Positions 55,437-64,000 of a DNA stretch of 64,000 nt are shown here, piece after piece. Both the position numbers and the translations under genes were made by a program. A model generated the notes under the pieces. That model made no database searches. It was not told the origin of the DNA and was given only the letters and a program-made list of their open reading frames with translations. The stretch comes from Oerskovia paurometabola (GTDB lineage: Bacteria; Actinomycetota; Actinomycetes; Actinomycetales; Cellulomonadaceae), in the NCBI RefSeq assembly GCF_016907365.1, contig NZ_JAFBBV010000001.1, forward strand, positions 3,286,001 through 3,350,000. The letters run 5' to 3'. The stretch's first letter is position 1; every line of letters begins with the position of its first letter.

Positions 55437-56699
55437 CTACCCGGCCGCCCCGGCGTCGACCCGCCCGACCTCGGCCGCGAGCGCCGGCGCCAGGTCCCCC
55501 GACGGCCCGACGACGACGTCCGCCATCCCGAGCCAGGTCGCCATGAGGCGGAGCTCGGCCGCGAGAGCCGGCGCGGTGTCGGCGTCGGCGTGCTCCTCAC
55601 GGTGCGCCGACAGCACGCGGAGCAGCCCGGCGCGACGGTCCGCCTTGAGGTCGACCTTCGCGGTGATGCGGTCCCCCTGGAGGAACGGCAGCACGTAGTA
55701 GCCGTGGACCCGCTTGGCCGCAGGCACGTAGATCTCGATGCGGTAGTACGTGCCGAAGAGCCGTTCGAGGCGCGTGCGCTCGAAGACGAGAGGGTCGAAG
55801 GGGCTGAGCAGAGCGCGCCCCTGGGCGCGGCGCGGGAGGGCGGCGTCGCGGTGCAGATAGGTGGCCTCGTCCCAGCCGCGGACCTCGACGGGACGGAGCA
55901 CGCCGTCCTCGACGAGCTCGGCCAGCGCGCGGCGCGGGGCCGGTCCCTTGAGCCGGAAGTAGTCCTGGAAGCAGCGCAGCGTCCCGACGCCGTGCGCCCG
56001 TGCCCCGATCTCCAGCAGGCGGCGGACCGCGTCCTCGTCGCTCACGGCCGGTGCGGCGAGGACCGCGGGCGGCAGGACCCGCTCGGTGAGGTCGTAGCAG
56101 CGCTCGAACGCCGCGTTGCGGCGCGCTGCCGTGATCTCGCCCGTGAAGAAGAGGAGCTCGAGGGCCCGCTTGGCGAGCGACCAGTTCCAGCCCCACTCCA
56201 CGGTGCCGCGCGCCTCGCCCATGCCCTGGGCCTCGAGGATCTCGTGGACCTCGCTCGCCGTGACCGGCCCGCGCTCGGCCACGATCTGGCGGACGTGCTC
56301 CACGACGGCCGAGTGCGAGGCCTCGACCCCGCTGATCGTCCCCCAGGCCTCGGTACGGTACGCGCGCTGGCGCCACTCGAGGAGCCGGTAGGTCTCGGGC
56401 GGGACGTAGGACGCGACGTGCGCCCAGTACTCGACGAGCCGTCGCGGTGCGCGACCCGCCGCGCGGTCGAGCAGCGACACGTCGTACGGGCCGAGCCGCG
56501 AGTACAGCGGGACGAGGTGGGCCCGGGCCAGGACGTTGACCGAGTCGATCTGCAGGAGCCCCAACCGGTCCACGGTGCGCTGCACCTGACGCAGCGTGAC
56601 CTGCCGGGGCGCGGCGTCGTCGGGCCGTGGGGCGTGCAGGCCCTGCGCGGCGAGGGCGACCCGGCGGGCCTGGGCGAGCGACATCGACTCGGTCTTCAC
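55437..56699 (-). CDS. Winged-helix DNA glycosylase-like protein (YcaQ/AlkX family)
   Basis: About 420 residues of the HTH_42 (YcaQ) family, whose members unhook interstrand cross-links by base excision. It has the QxD-type region LGLLQIDSVNVLARAHLVPLYSRLG (about 40-65; QID in this position is the glycosylase motif), the conserved KGPAPRRALAELV winged helix and EIYVPAAKRVHGYYVLPFL. The GTG at 56699 has AGGA eight bases upstream and is preferred over the ATG three codons earlier. It is transcribed with the hpf gene upstream and secA downstream, but has separate spacing. Confidence 0.82.
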   Translation of the reverse strand: MKTESMSLAQARRVALAAQGLHAPRPDDAAPRQVTLRQVQRTVDRLGLLQIDSVNVLARAHLVPLYSRLGPYDVSLLDRAAGRAPRRLVEYWAHVASYVPPETYRLLEWRQRAYRTEAWGTISGVEASHSAVVEHVRQIVAERGPVTASEVHEILEAQGMGEARGTVEWGWNWSLAKRALELLFFTGEITAARRNAAFERCYDLTERVLPPAVLAAPAVSDEDAVRRLLEIGARAHGVGTLRCFQDYFRLKGPAPRRALAELVEDGVLRPVEVRGWDEATYLHRDAALPRRAQGRALLSPFDPLVFERTRLERLFGTYYRIEIYVPAAKRVHGYYVLPFLQGDRITAKVDLKADRRAGLLRVLSAHREEHADADTAPALAAELRLMATWLGMADVVVGPSGDLAPALAAEVGRVDAGAAG

Positions 56700-56803
56700 C
56701 CGACCCATCCTGCCGCGCGCCCCTGACACCCGCCCGGACGCGCCGACGGGGCGGCGCCGCCTGGTCGGCGGCGCCACCCCGTCGGGTCGGCTGGGTGCGG
56801 CGG

Positions 56804-57451
56804 TCAGCCCGCGTCGGACGCGGTCTTCAGGCCGCCGGCGCACGAGGTGTCGAGCGCGATGACCCCGTAGCTCCAGCCGCGGCGCCGGTAGGCGACCGAG
56901 GGGCGCGCCGTCTCGACGTCGACGAAGAGGTAGAAGTCGTGGCCCACCATCTCCATCTCGTAGAGGGCGTCGTCGATCGTCATGGGCTCTGCGGAGTGGA
57001 GCTTCTGACGGATGACGACGGGCGAGTCGCCGAGCTGGGTCTCGACCGCGTCTCCCGGAGCCGCCGGGTGCTCCGGCGCGGGCCCGGGGGTCTTGTCCTC
57101 CGGGATGAACGGCCGGACGTCGACGGGCGGTGCGGGGTTGTTGTTGCGGTGGTCCTTGCGACGGTCGCTGACTCGTCGCAGCCTCTCCTGGAGCTTGTTC
57201 ATGGCCAGGTCGAGTGCCCCGAACCGGTCGTCTGCTGCCGCCTCGGCGCGGACGACGGGTCCCTTGGCGCGGACGGTCAGCTCGACCCTCTCACGCACCT
57301 CGGACAGTCGGGGGTTGTTCTCGTGGGTGACCTCGACGTCGATCCGCTGGGCGGTCGGTGCGAGCTGCTCGAACTTCGCGAGCTTTTCTTCCACGTGTCG
57401 GCGGAAGCGGTCAGCCACTTCCGTGTGCCTGCCGACGACAACGATCTCCAT
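56804..57451 (-). CDS. hpf: Long-form ribosome hibernation promoting factor
   Basis: 215 residues: an N-terminal S30AE domain (about 1-110, MEIVVVGRHTEVADRFRRHVEEKL) that blocks the decoding centre, a linker, and a C-terminal dimerisation domain (about 155-210, EMEMVGHDFYLFVDVETARPSVAYRRRGWSYG split here) that joins two 70S ribosomes into 100S particles. This is the long actinobacterial form, one gene doing the work of short HPF plus RMF. GGAGG precedes the ATG. It sits between comF and the YcaQ-like gene. Confidence 0.95.
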   Translation of the reverse strand: MEIVVVGRHTEVADRFRRHVEEKLAKFEQLAPTAQRIDVEVTHENNPRLSEVRERVELTVRAKGPVVRAEAAADDRFGALDLAMNKLQERLRRVSDRRKDHRNNNPAPPVDVRPFIPEDKTPGPAPEHPAAPGDAVETQLGDSPVVIRQKLHSAEPMTIDDALYEMEMVGHDFYLFVDVETARPSVAYRRRGWSYGVIALDTSCAGGLKTASDAG

Positions 57452-57548
57452 GTGAGCCTCCGCAAAGGGTCTCGGACGCTCTCGATGCTTCCAGAGCGTC
57501 CCGTGTGGTCCTGGGTCTGGTTCCCCCGAGGGGGATCCGGAGTACCTA

Positions 57549-58535
57549 TCACCTCCCTGCCCGAGGACCTTGCCTCGGGTCGATCGCTCTGTGGCCGCAC
57601 GGGTCCCCTACCAATCGTTCCCCGTGACGACTGGTCCCCAGGTTAACCCTCCCGGTAGGTAAAGGCAGCATCTGCGGAAGATGAACTTCAGGTGGCGTGT
57701 CACCCCGCCGCGGAGGGGGCGTCGCGGCGAGCACGACCGCACCGAGGACGTCGGCACCGGCGCCTTCCAGCGCCTGCTCGCACGCCGCGAGCGTGGCCCC
57801 CGTGGTGAGCACGTCGTCCACCAGGAGGCAGGTCGCGCCAGGCCGCAGGAGGCCCTGCCGCGCCGTTCCGCGGGTGACGCGGACGCCCTGGAGGCGCGCG
57901 CCACGGCTCCTCGACCCCAGGCCCACCTGGTCCCGTCCCCGCCGCCCGCGCTGCGCCAGGACGGGGGTGGCGACCGCGTCGATCCCCGCGTCCACGAGGC
58001 CCCGGGCGACGGCGCGGGCGAGCCTCCGGACCGGTTCGGCACCCCGCGCGCGGCGCGCCGCGGCGGACGACGGTGCGGGCACGACCAGGACGCGTGACGG
58101 CGCACCTGCCCACGGTCCGCCCACCTGCCCGACGACGTCGCGCACCCAGGGCGCGACGGCCCGTCCCGCGCGGTACGCGGCCGCCTCCAGGTCCCTCGAG
58201 AGGTCGTGTCGCCCCTTGTCCTTCCACGCGACCACGATCCCTCGCAGCGGGCCGGCGTACGGCGCGAGCGCCCACACCGGCAGGGGGGAGGTCCCGTCCA
58301 TGCGGTCGAGCCGCGGGGCGTCGGCCTCCCTGCGCGCCGGGGCCGTCCGCAGCACCCCGGCGCAGGCCGGGCAGAGCGCGACGTCCGGGGTGCCGCAGCC
58401 CGGGCACTCGACCGGGACGAGCAGGCGCGCGAGCGTCCGCGCCCAGCCGCGCACGGCGGCGAGCGGGCCGGTGGGACAGCCGGCTAGCGGGCCGTCGCGG
58501 CGGAGGAGGTCGGGCTGCTGGGGGCGGTCGCGCAC
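57549..58535 (-). CDS. ComF-family phosphoribosyltransferase-like protein
   Basis: 328 residues as opened by the GTG at 58535. A zinc finger CPGCG ... CPAC (about 44-58) precedes the phosphoribosyltransferase domain, whose PRPP motif is LLVDDVLTTGATLAA (about 236-250). ComF takes part in DNA uptake in competent bacteria; here it occurs without other com genes, so the role may differ (the same is true of mycobacterial Rv3242c). A GTG at 58454 gives a start nearer the zinc finger and is a real alternative. The last 45 residues extend past the usual fold. Confidence 0.88.
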   Translation of the reverse strand: MRDRPQQPDLLRRDGPLAGCPTGPLAAVRGWARTLARLLVPVECPGCGTPDVALCPACAGVLRTAPARREADAPRLDRMDGTSPLPVWALAPYAGPLRGIVVAWKDKGRHDLSRDLEAAAYRAGRAVAPWVRDVVGQVGGPWAGAPSRVLVVPAPSSAAARRARGAEPVRRLARAVARGLVDAGIDAVATPVLAQRGRRGRDQVGLGSRSRGARLQGVRVTRGTARQGLLRPGATCLLVDDVLTTGATLAACEQALEGAGADVLGAVVLAATPPPRRGDTPPEVHLPQMLPLPTGRVNLGTSRHGERLVGDPCGHRAIDPRQGPRAGR

Positions 58536-58610
58536 GGCCCGAGGGTGCCAGGTCGCCGCGCACCGCGCGGGGTGCAGGACGCGCCCTGTGGACGGGGAGC
58601 GGCACGCACG

Positions 58611-58650
58611 GCCTGTGCACGGCCGGGCACGGCCGGGCAGGGCCGGGCAG
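58611..58650. repeat. Decamer repeats between lpqB and comF
   Basis: A run of ten-base units, GGCCGGGCAC once and GGCCGGGCAG twice after a related GGCCTGTGCAC-type unit, in phase with the DNA helix. It lies in the 190-bp gap upstream of comF, where no gene or terminator was found. Confidence 0.6.
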
Positions 58651-58725
58651 GGCCCACAGCCTGGCCGGTCCGCACCAGCAGGGCCAGGGGGTCGTCAGAC
58701 CACCGGGCGGCGAGCCGTTCCGGCC

Positions 58726-60456
58726 TCAGCCCGGGAACGTCGGCAGCGCGACGTTCTCGATCCGCTTCTCCCAGACCGCGCCCGACCGGCTGCGCCCGAA
58801 CAGCGTCCCGTCCTGCGTGAGGACCTGGACCGTCCGGTCGCCGTCGCCCGCGCTGATCGCCGTCGCACCTGCGACCGGCGAGAGTCGCGTGGTCTCCCCT
58901 CCGACCAGGACGAGATGGACCGTCGGCGCGGCCTCCGTCTCGTCGGTGCCCAGGACCGCGAGCGTCGTCTCGTCGGCCCACACGACCTGCGAGGCCGAGG
59001 TGATCGGGGCGCCTACGCGGAAGGGTTCCGAGAGCCCCGTCGGGACGTCCTTCTCGTCGCGCACGATGCCGGCGACGTCCACCCGGGTGACCAGGCCGTC
59101 CGAGCTGACCACCGCGATCCGGGCTCCGTCGTGCGCGACCCGGATCGACTGCACGGTGCGTCCGGCCAACCACGGCGCGGCGACCGTGACGGGGTCACCC
59201 GCCTCCGCGAGGTCCCCCCGGACGACCTGCAGCGCGCCCTGCTGCGCCGTGGGCCCCGACCACACCCCACCGAACCGGTCGACGGTCGGGGCCAGGAGGT
59301 CCTCCCCGGTCAGGAGCGGGACCTCGGGCAGGTTCTTCGTCGCGAGCCGCACGAGGCTGCCCGTCCCGTCGCGGACCACGAGCGGACGCGCGTCGCTGCC
59401 CTGCGCCAGGGCGGTCGCCGTGGTCCCGGCGAGCGAGACGGCAGGGGACAACGACACCGCCTCGTCCGCTCCGCTGTCGAGCACCTTGACCTCGCCCTGA
59501 GCTGCGACGACCTCGCTCCCCTCCGTCACGGCCTTGATGGGCACGGCCCCGCCTGTCGGGGTGCTCAGCAGGTCCTCCCCGCGATAGAGGTTGACGGTGA
59601 GCGGCAACGCGTCGAAGAGCGTCGCCTCGAGCTGTGCCTTGAGCAGCGCACGGTCCTCGGGGGGCGCGAGCGAGATGGTGTCCGTCAGCCGGACCTCGGA
59701 GACTCCGCCCTCGCTCGGTACCGCGTCGATGCTCAGGCGCGTCCCCTCGGGGACCACGGGCGCGGTCGCCCCCCGGAGCCACTCGACGGGCCCCACCAGG
59801 ATCTCCGTGACGGCGCTCGTCTGCCACCCCCGGTTGGGGAACCAGCGGTCGTCGGGGACCAGCACCTCGCGGTCGGCCGACGGGAAGTACAGGCGGGTCT
59901 GCCGGAAGGCGGCCTGGAAGCTGCTCTCGGAGAGCAGCAGCCCGTCCTCGGCCGTCTCGATGCGCCACTGCCCGTCGCCCTGACGCACCAGCCCGAAGGA
60001 CACCGGCACGGCACCCGCCACGCCGGGGACGTCCTCGGTGTAGACGCCGCGCTTGTCCAGGGCCCCGACGACGGTGGCGCTGCCCGTGACCGTGACCTGC
60101 CCGGACTTCATGGCCTCCTTGTCGACGGTCAGGTCGAGGTCGCCGTCGAACACCAGGACCTGGGACTCCCAGCTCCAGGCGCCTGCGTCGGTGAGGAACT
60201 CCTGGGCGACGTCGAAGTCGCCCGCCGGGCCGGCCGCCTGCGCGGTCAGGAAGCCCGACACGATCCGCACCGGGTCGTCCCCCGCGACAGGTCCCCGTGC
60301 GCGCAGCCCCGGCGCGTTGTACCCCTGCACCACGTCGCTGCCGCGGATCACCGGGCCCGAGGTGGGGATCGACGCGCAGCCGGACAGCGCCAGGGCCGCC
60401 GCGACCAGACCCGCCCCGAGAGCACCCCGGGTCCTGCCGGGTCGTCGGTCGGTCAT
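58726..60456 (-). CDS. lpqB: Lipoprotein LpqB
   Basis: Extracytoplasmic lipoprotein that acts with the MtrB kinase in actinobacteria. 576 residues: signal peptide with lipobox LSGC and acylated Cys27, an N-terminal LpqB domain, a GerMN domain (about 205-300, with DRWFPNRGWQTSAVTEILVGPVEW split over the motif), and a C-terminal beta-propeller-like region. GAGGAGGAACG stands before the ATG, and the start overlaps the mtrB stop (ATGA). In Mycobacterium LpqB binds MtrB's outer domain and tunes phosphorylation. Confidence 0.95.
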   Translation of the reverse strand: MTDRRPGRTRGALGAGLVAAALALSGCASIPTSGPVIRGSDVVQGYNAPGLRARGPVAGDDPVRIVSGFLTAQAAGPAGDFDVAQEFLTDAGAWSWESQVLVFDGDLDLTVDKEAMKSGQVTVTGSATVVGALDKRGVYTEDVPGVAGAVPVSFGLVRQGDGQWRIETAEDGLLLSESSFQAAFRQTRLYFPSADREVLVPDDRWFPNRGWQTSAVTEILVGPVEWLRGATAPVVPEGTRLSIDAVPSEGGVSEVRLTDTISLAPPEDRALLKAQLEATLFDALPLTVNLYRGEDLLSTPTGGAVPIKAVTEGSEVVAAQGEVKVLDSGADEAVSLSPAVSLAGTTATALAQGSDARPLVVRDGTGSLVRLATKNLPEVPLLTGEDLLAPTVDRFGGVWSGPTAQQGALQVVRGDLAEAGDPVTVAAPWLAGRTVQSIRVAHDGARIAVVSSDGLVTRVDVAGIVRDEKDVPTGLSEPFRVGAPITSASQVVWADETTLAVLGTDETEAAPTVHLVLVGGETTRLSPVAGATAISAGDGDRTVQVLTQDGTLFGRSRSGAVWEKRIENVALPTFPG

Positions 60457-62246
60457 CGTTCCTCCTCGTCGACGGTCGCGCCGGGCCGGTCCGCGACGCC
60501 GTGACGGACGAACGTGAGGTTCTCGTCGGGCAGAACGGGCAGGGCCGAAGGGCTCGTGGTCCCCTCCGTCGGGTCCTCGACCCGCTCGATCTGCCCGGTC
60601 GGCGGGCGGAAGCCACGTCCGCGGGTCGGGTCCTGCGGGACCAACGGCAGGGGCGACGCCTCGAGCCGGATCCCCGCGCGCAGCGGGAGCGTGAGCCGGA
60701 AGGCGGCTCCCTGCCCCGGACGACCCCAGACCTCGAGCCACCCGCCGTGCAGGTGCGCGTCCTCGAGCGAGATCGCGAGGCCGAGCCCTGTCCCGCCGGT
60801 GGTGCGAGCACGTGCCGGGTCGGCCCGCCAGAAGCGGTCGAACACGTGCAGCGCCTCCTCCTGCGTCATGCCCACACCGTGGTCACGGACCACGATCGCG
60901 ACCGCATAGCGGTCGTGGGCGACCGTGATCTCGACGGGCTTCTCCTCGGCGTGCTCGATCGCGTTGACCACGAGGTTGCGCACGATGCGTTCGACGCGGC
61001 GCGGGTCCACGTCCGCGGTGACGGCCCCGTCCGGGAGGTGCACCGACATCCACACGCCCTTGCGCTCCGCGAGCGGAGCGGCGAGCTCGACCGCGGCGTT
61101 GACGACGTCGCGCACGTCGCGCCGCTCGGCGTCGAGCTGGGCGGCCCCCGCGTCGAACCGGCTGATCTCCAGCAGGTCGGCCAGGAGGTCCTCGAACCTG
61201 TCGAGCTGGGTCTGGAGCAGCTCGGCCGACCGCTTGGACGCAGGGTCGAAGTCGTCGCGCGACGCGTGCAGGACCTCCCCCGCCATCCGGATCGTCGTGA
61301 GCGGGGTGCGCAGCTCGTGCGACACGTCCGACACGAAGCGGCGCTGCAGGAGCGAGAGCTCCTCCATCCGACCGATCTGGAGCTGCAGGCTCTCCGCCAT
61401 CTCGTTGAACGAGCGGGCGAGCGTCGCGAGCTCGTCGTGGCCCTTGACGGGAAGCCGCTCGTTCAGGTGCCCGTCCGCGAGACGCTCGGCGACCCCCGCG
61501 GCGTTACGGACGGGCTGGACGGCCTGACGGGTCACGACCCACGTGATGAGCCCCAGGATGCCCACGACGAACACGGCACCGACGACCAGCGTGCGCTGCA
61601 GGAACGAGAGGGTCTCCTGCTCGGGCGCGAGCGTGTAGAGGAAGTACAGCTCGTAGGTGCCGACCGTGGGCACCTGGACCTTCGACCCCACGAGCACCCC
61701 GGGATCGACGGGAGAGCTCGGGTCCGACGGGTCGCGCGGGATCGCGACCGACTGGAGCTCGCGGCCGTCGCTCTCCATGACGGCGTCGCGCAGCTCGTCC
61801 GAGACGAGGCTCGCGAGCTGGTTGTCGGTGCTCACGTCGTTGAGGCGCGACGGTGCTCCCTCGGGCCGCATGAGGAAGATCTTGCGGTCGGGGCTTCCGC
61901 TCGTGCGCAGCGTGTTGTGCACGTCGAGCAGGAGCGTCTGGATCTCGGAGTCCTTGGTCTTGGACACCGAGGCCGTGAACAGGCTCTGCGCCTGCTGGAT
62001 CGAGTTGGCGCTCTCGACGTTGATCTGCTCGAGCCGCTGGTCGAACAGCCCGTCCCGCATCGTGCTCGACAGGTACGCCCCGAGCGCCGCGACCGTGATG
62101 ACCCCGACGACGAGCGCCGTCCCGACCACGCGCAGCTGCATCGACGACCGTGCCCGCCAGGTGAGCCGGCCGACCGCGGCGCGCACCCGTCGTCGGGCAC
62201 GACGGAACGACCGCCCCACCCGAGCGCGCAGCGACGGAGCGCTCAC
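60453..62246 (-). CDS. mtrB: Sensor histidine kinase MtrB
   Basis: Kinase of the MtrAB system that couples cell-wall and division functions. 597 residues: a basic start, membrane helix 1 (about 38-60), a 140-residue extracellular domain, membrane helix 2 (about 202-224), HAMP, the histidine in VSDVSHELRTP and a HATPase domain with RNLVVNAIEHAEE and GGTGLGLAISLEDAHLHGG (split over two motifs). The C-terminal 60 residues are a Pro/Thr-rich tail. The GTG at 62246 overlaps the mtrA stop (GTGA). Confidence 0.96.
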   Translation of the reverse strand: MSAPSLRARVGRSFRRARRRVRAAVGRLTWRARSSMQLRVVGTALVVGVITVAALGAYLSSTMRDGLFDQRLEQINVESANSIQQAQSLFTASVSKTKDSEIQTLLLDVHNTLRTSGSPDRKIFLMRPEGAPSRLNDVSTDNQLASLVSDELRDAVMESDGRELQSVAIPRDPSDPSSPVDPGVLVGSKVQVPTVGTYELYFLYTLAPEQETLSFLQRTLVVGAVFVVGILGLITWVVTRQAVQPVRNAAGVAERLADGHLNERLPVKGHDELATLARSFNEMAESLQLQIGRMEELSLLQRRFVSDVSHELRTPLTTIRMAGEVLHASRDDFDPASKRSAELLQTQLDRFEDLLADLLEISRFDAGAAQLDAERRDVRDVVNAAVELAAPLAERKGVWMSVHLPDGAVTADVDPRRVERIVRNLVVNAIEHAEEKPVEITVAHDRYAVAIVVRDHGVGMTQEEALHVFDRFWRADPARARTTGGTGLGLAISLEDAHLHGGWLEVWGRPGQGAAFRLTLPLRAGIRLEASPLPLVPQDPTRGRGFRPPTGQIERVEDPTEGTTSPSALPVLPDENLTFVRHGVADRPGATVDEEER

Positions 62247-62926
62247 CCGCGCGCCGCGCCCGCCTTGTACCCGACGCCGCGGACGGTCAGGACGATCTCC
62301 GGGTTCTCCGGGTCGTGCTCGACCTTCGAGCGCAGGCGCTGCACGTGGACGTTGACCAGGCGCGTGTCCGCCGCGTGACGGTAGCCCCAGACCTTCTCGA
62401 GGAGGACCTCGCGCGTGAAGACCTGCCACGGCTTGCGGGCGAGCGCGACCAGGAGGTCGAACTCGAGGGGCGTCAGCGCGATGGGGCGGCCGTCGCGCGT
62501 GACCCGGTGCCCGGTCACGTCGATCTCGACGTCGCCGATCGCCAGGTGCTCGGGGGCGGGCTCGTCCGAGCGGCGCAGGCGCGCCCGGATGCGCGCCACG
62601 AGCTCCTTGGGCTTGAACGGCTTGGAGATGTAGTCGTCGGCGCCGGACTCCAGGCCCAGGACGACGTCGACCGTGTCGCTCTTGGCCGTGAGCATGATGA
62701 TGGGCACCCCCGACTCCGCACGGATCAGGCGGCACACCTCGGTGCCGTCCTTGCCCGGCAGCATGAGGTCGAGCAGGACGAGGTCCGGCTGCGTGCTGCG
62801 GAACGTCGCCAGGGCGAGGTCTCCGTCCGCACAGAACACCGGGTCGAACCCCTCGGACCGCAGCACGATGCCGATCATCTCGGCGAGAGCGGTGTCGTCG
62901 TCGACCACAAGCACACGTACCTTCAT
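62243..62926 (-). CDS. mtrA: Response regulator MtrA
   Basis: OmpR-family regulator, 227 residues. Receiver with acidic pair VDDD, phospho-acceptor Asp53 in LVLLDLMLPGKDG and lysine of YISKPFKP (near 102), then a winged helix with HAADTRLVNVHVQRLRSKVE. In Mycobacterium and Streptomyces MtrA controls peptidoglycan hydrolases, cell division and development, and is essential in M. tuberculosis. mtrA-mtrB-lpqB is one operon with start/stop overlaps. The ATG at 62926 is chosen; the open frame extends far upstream through low-complexity codons. Confidence 0.96.
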   Translation of the reverse strand: MKVRVLVVDDDTALAEMIGIVLRSEGFDPVFCADGDLALATFRSTQPDLVLLDLMLPGKDGTEVCRLIRAESGVPIIMLTAKSDTVDVVLGLESGADDYISKPFKPKELVARIRARLRRSDEPAPEHLAIGDVEIDVTGHRVTRDGRPIALTPLEFDLLVALARKPWQVFTREVLLEKVWGYRHAADTRLVNVHVQRLRSKVEHDPENPEIVLTVRGVGYKAGAARG

Positions 62927-63133
62927 GGCCCCATTTTGCCATCGACCGCGGGGTCGTCGGTCCGACCCACCGTACGGCGTCCAGTGTTCACCCGAGCGGC
63001 CCGGCCACCGCGTCCGCCGGTCCCCCGTACTAGGGTGGTCCGCTACCGGGCCGGACACCCTCGCGGCGTCCTGCACGGCCTCACCAGGACGAGCCCACGG
63101 GCCCGACAGAACCGAGCGGGGACAGCAGAGCAG

Positions 63134-64000
63134 ATGACGACGCCCGACGACGCCGGCACGCCAGCACCGGACGACACCCCGCGCTACGGCCAGCGCGCCC
63201 CGCAGCCGCCGGGATCGACGCCGCCCGCCGGCGGGCCGCCCCCTCAGGGCGGTCAGTACGGTCCTCCGGCGCAGCCCGGTCAGCCCGCCCCGACCCAGCC
63301 CGCGTCGAACGCGTGGGGGCAGCCGCAGTACGGCCAGCCCGGCCGGTACGGCCAGCCCTCCGGCCAGCCCGGTCAGTACGGCGCCCCCCAGTACGGCCAG
63401 CACGGCCAGCCCGGTCAGCCCGGTCAGCCCGGTCAGTACGGCGCCCCGCAGTACGGCGGGCCTCAGCAGCCCGGCTACGGTCCGCCGTCGTTCGCGGGCA
63501 AGCCCTACGCGCCCCCCGCGAACAAGCCCGGCATCATCCCGCTGCGCCCGCTGAGCCTCGGCGAGATCTTCGACGGCGCGTTCGGCGCGATCCGCGCCAA
63601 CCCCAAGGTGATGCTCGGGATGAGCGCGACCGTGATCGCGATCGCGACGGTCCTCGGGCTCGGGCTGGGCGTGCTGATCAGCGGGATCTTCTCGCCCCAG
63701 CTCGCCCAGATCGAGGCGGAGCTGAGCGTCGAGATGGGCGCCGACGCCACGGGCCTCACGGAGATGTTCCCCCTGCTCGGCGCCTCGATGGTGTCATCGG
63801 TCGTGCTGGCCCTCGCGATGCCCGTCGTCAACGGCCTGCTCATCACCTCGGTGGGCCAGTCCGTGATCGGTCGCAAGGCGAGCGCGAGCGAGGTCTGGGC
63901 CCAGGCGAAGTCGAAGATCTGGCCCCTGCTGGGCTTCTCGATCCTCTGGTCGATCGCTCTCGGGGCCGTCTGGTTCGTCTACCTGCTCCTCACGGTCCTC
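63134..64000 (+). CDS. Pro/Gln/Tyr-rich membrane protein (GPDPase membrane domain type), partial
   Basis: 289 residues to the window edge; the frame is still open. Residues 1-130 are disordered and rich in Pro, Gly, Gln and Tyr with repeats such as GQYGAPQYG and YGQP. From PLRPLSLGEIFDGAFGAIRANP a multi-helix membrane domain begins, of the kind annotated as glycerophosphoryl diester phosphodiesterase membrane domain (no catalytic part). Such proteins stand next to mtrA in related genomes. Divergent from mtrA, with 207 bp between starts. Function unknown. Confidence 0.75.
   Translation, partial: MTTPDDAGTPAPDDTPRYGQRAPQPPGSTPPAGGPPPQGGQYGPPAQPGQPAPTQPASNAWGQPQYGQPGRYGQPSGQPGQYGAPQYGQHGQPGQPGQPGQYGAPQYGGPQQPGYGPPSFAGKPYAPPANKPGIIPLRPLSLGEIFDGAFGAIRANPKVMLGMSATVIAIATVLGLGLGVLISGIFSPQLAQIEAELSVEMGADATGLTEMFPLLGASMVSSVVLALAMPVVNGLLITSVGQSVIGRKASASEVWAQAKSKIWPLLGFSILWSIALGAVWFVYLLLTVL

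Overview
The window is about 64 kb of high-GC DNA, densely coding, with GTG starts and 4-bp start/stop overlaps in many operons. The gene content points to an actinobacterium: MtrAB-LpqB, SigR-RsrA, a fused Kgd 2-oxoglutarate enzyme, the ribosomal protein bL37 and an Rv3235-type protein. Protein style suggests the Micrococcales, near Cellulomonas or Promicromonosporaceae; that placement is inference, since no marker was searched. No insertion sequence, prophage, CRISPR array or plasmid function was seen. This is mostly conserved chromosome with a few lineage-specific inserts.

Region 1 (1-19.8 kb, almost all minus strand) reproduces a gene order known from Mycobacterium (Rv1292 to Rv1308): argS, lysA, hom, thrC, thrB, rho, rpmE, prfA, prmC, tsaC, wecA, atpI, atpB, atpE, atpF, atpH, atpA. 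It joins aspartate-family amino-acid synthesis, transcription and translation termination, tRNA modification, a cell-envelope lipid-sugar step and the proton ATPase. An MFS transporter lies upstream of argS.

Region 2 (19.9-40 kb) is more mixed. It holds tRNA-Arg(CCG), a carboxyethyl-ornithine-synthase-like dehydrogenase, a CYTH protein, an HTH protein divergent from a CPA1 antiporter across a repeated dyad, an anchored M15 peptidase, two CNNM/CorC proteins, a two-component pair whose kinase lacks an external sensor, kgd, an aldo/keto reductase, an aldose epimerase and an SGNH-like protein without its catalytic residues. It ends with a DUF4097-PadR-DUF4097 module behind two matching palindromic operators.

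Region 3 (40-64 kb) follows a second conserved block (mycobacterial Rv3221A to Rv3246c): bL37, rsrA, sigR, aroA, rsgA, hisN, a CpaE/SAF/HTH/LysM/Rv3235 group of unknown function, secA, hpf, comF, lpqB, mtrB, mtrA. Ferritin and a DoxX-like gene are inserted after sigR. A membrane protein runs off the right edge and atpA runs off the left.

The most notable signals are an exact SigR-type promoter upstream of sigR with an open frame for a longer isoform, the twin PadR operators, the repeated GTCAA-N7-TTGAC operator, a GGGGCC hexanucleotide repeat just after lysA, an unannotated 24-codon bL37 gene, two perfect DnaA boxes in the 49-50 kb group, and a His/Gly-rich insert in RsgA.
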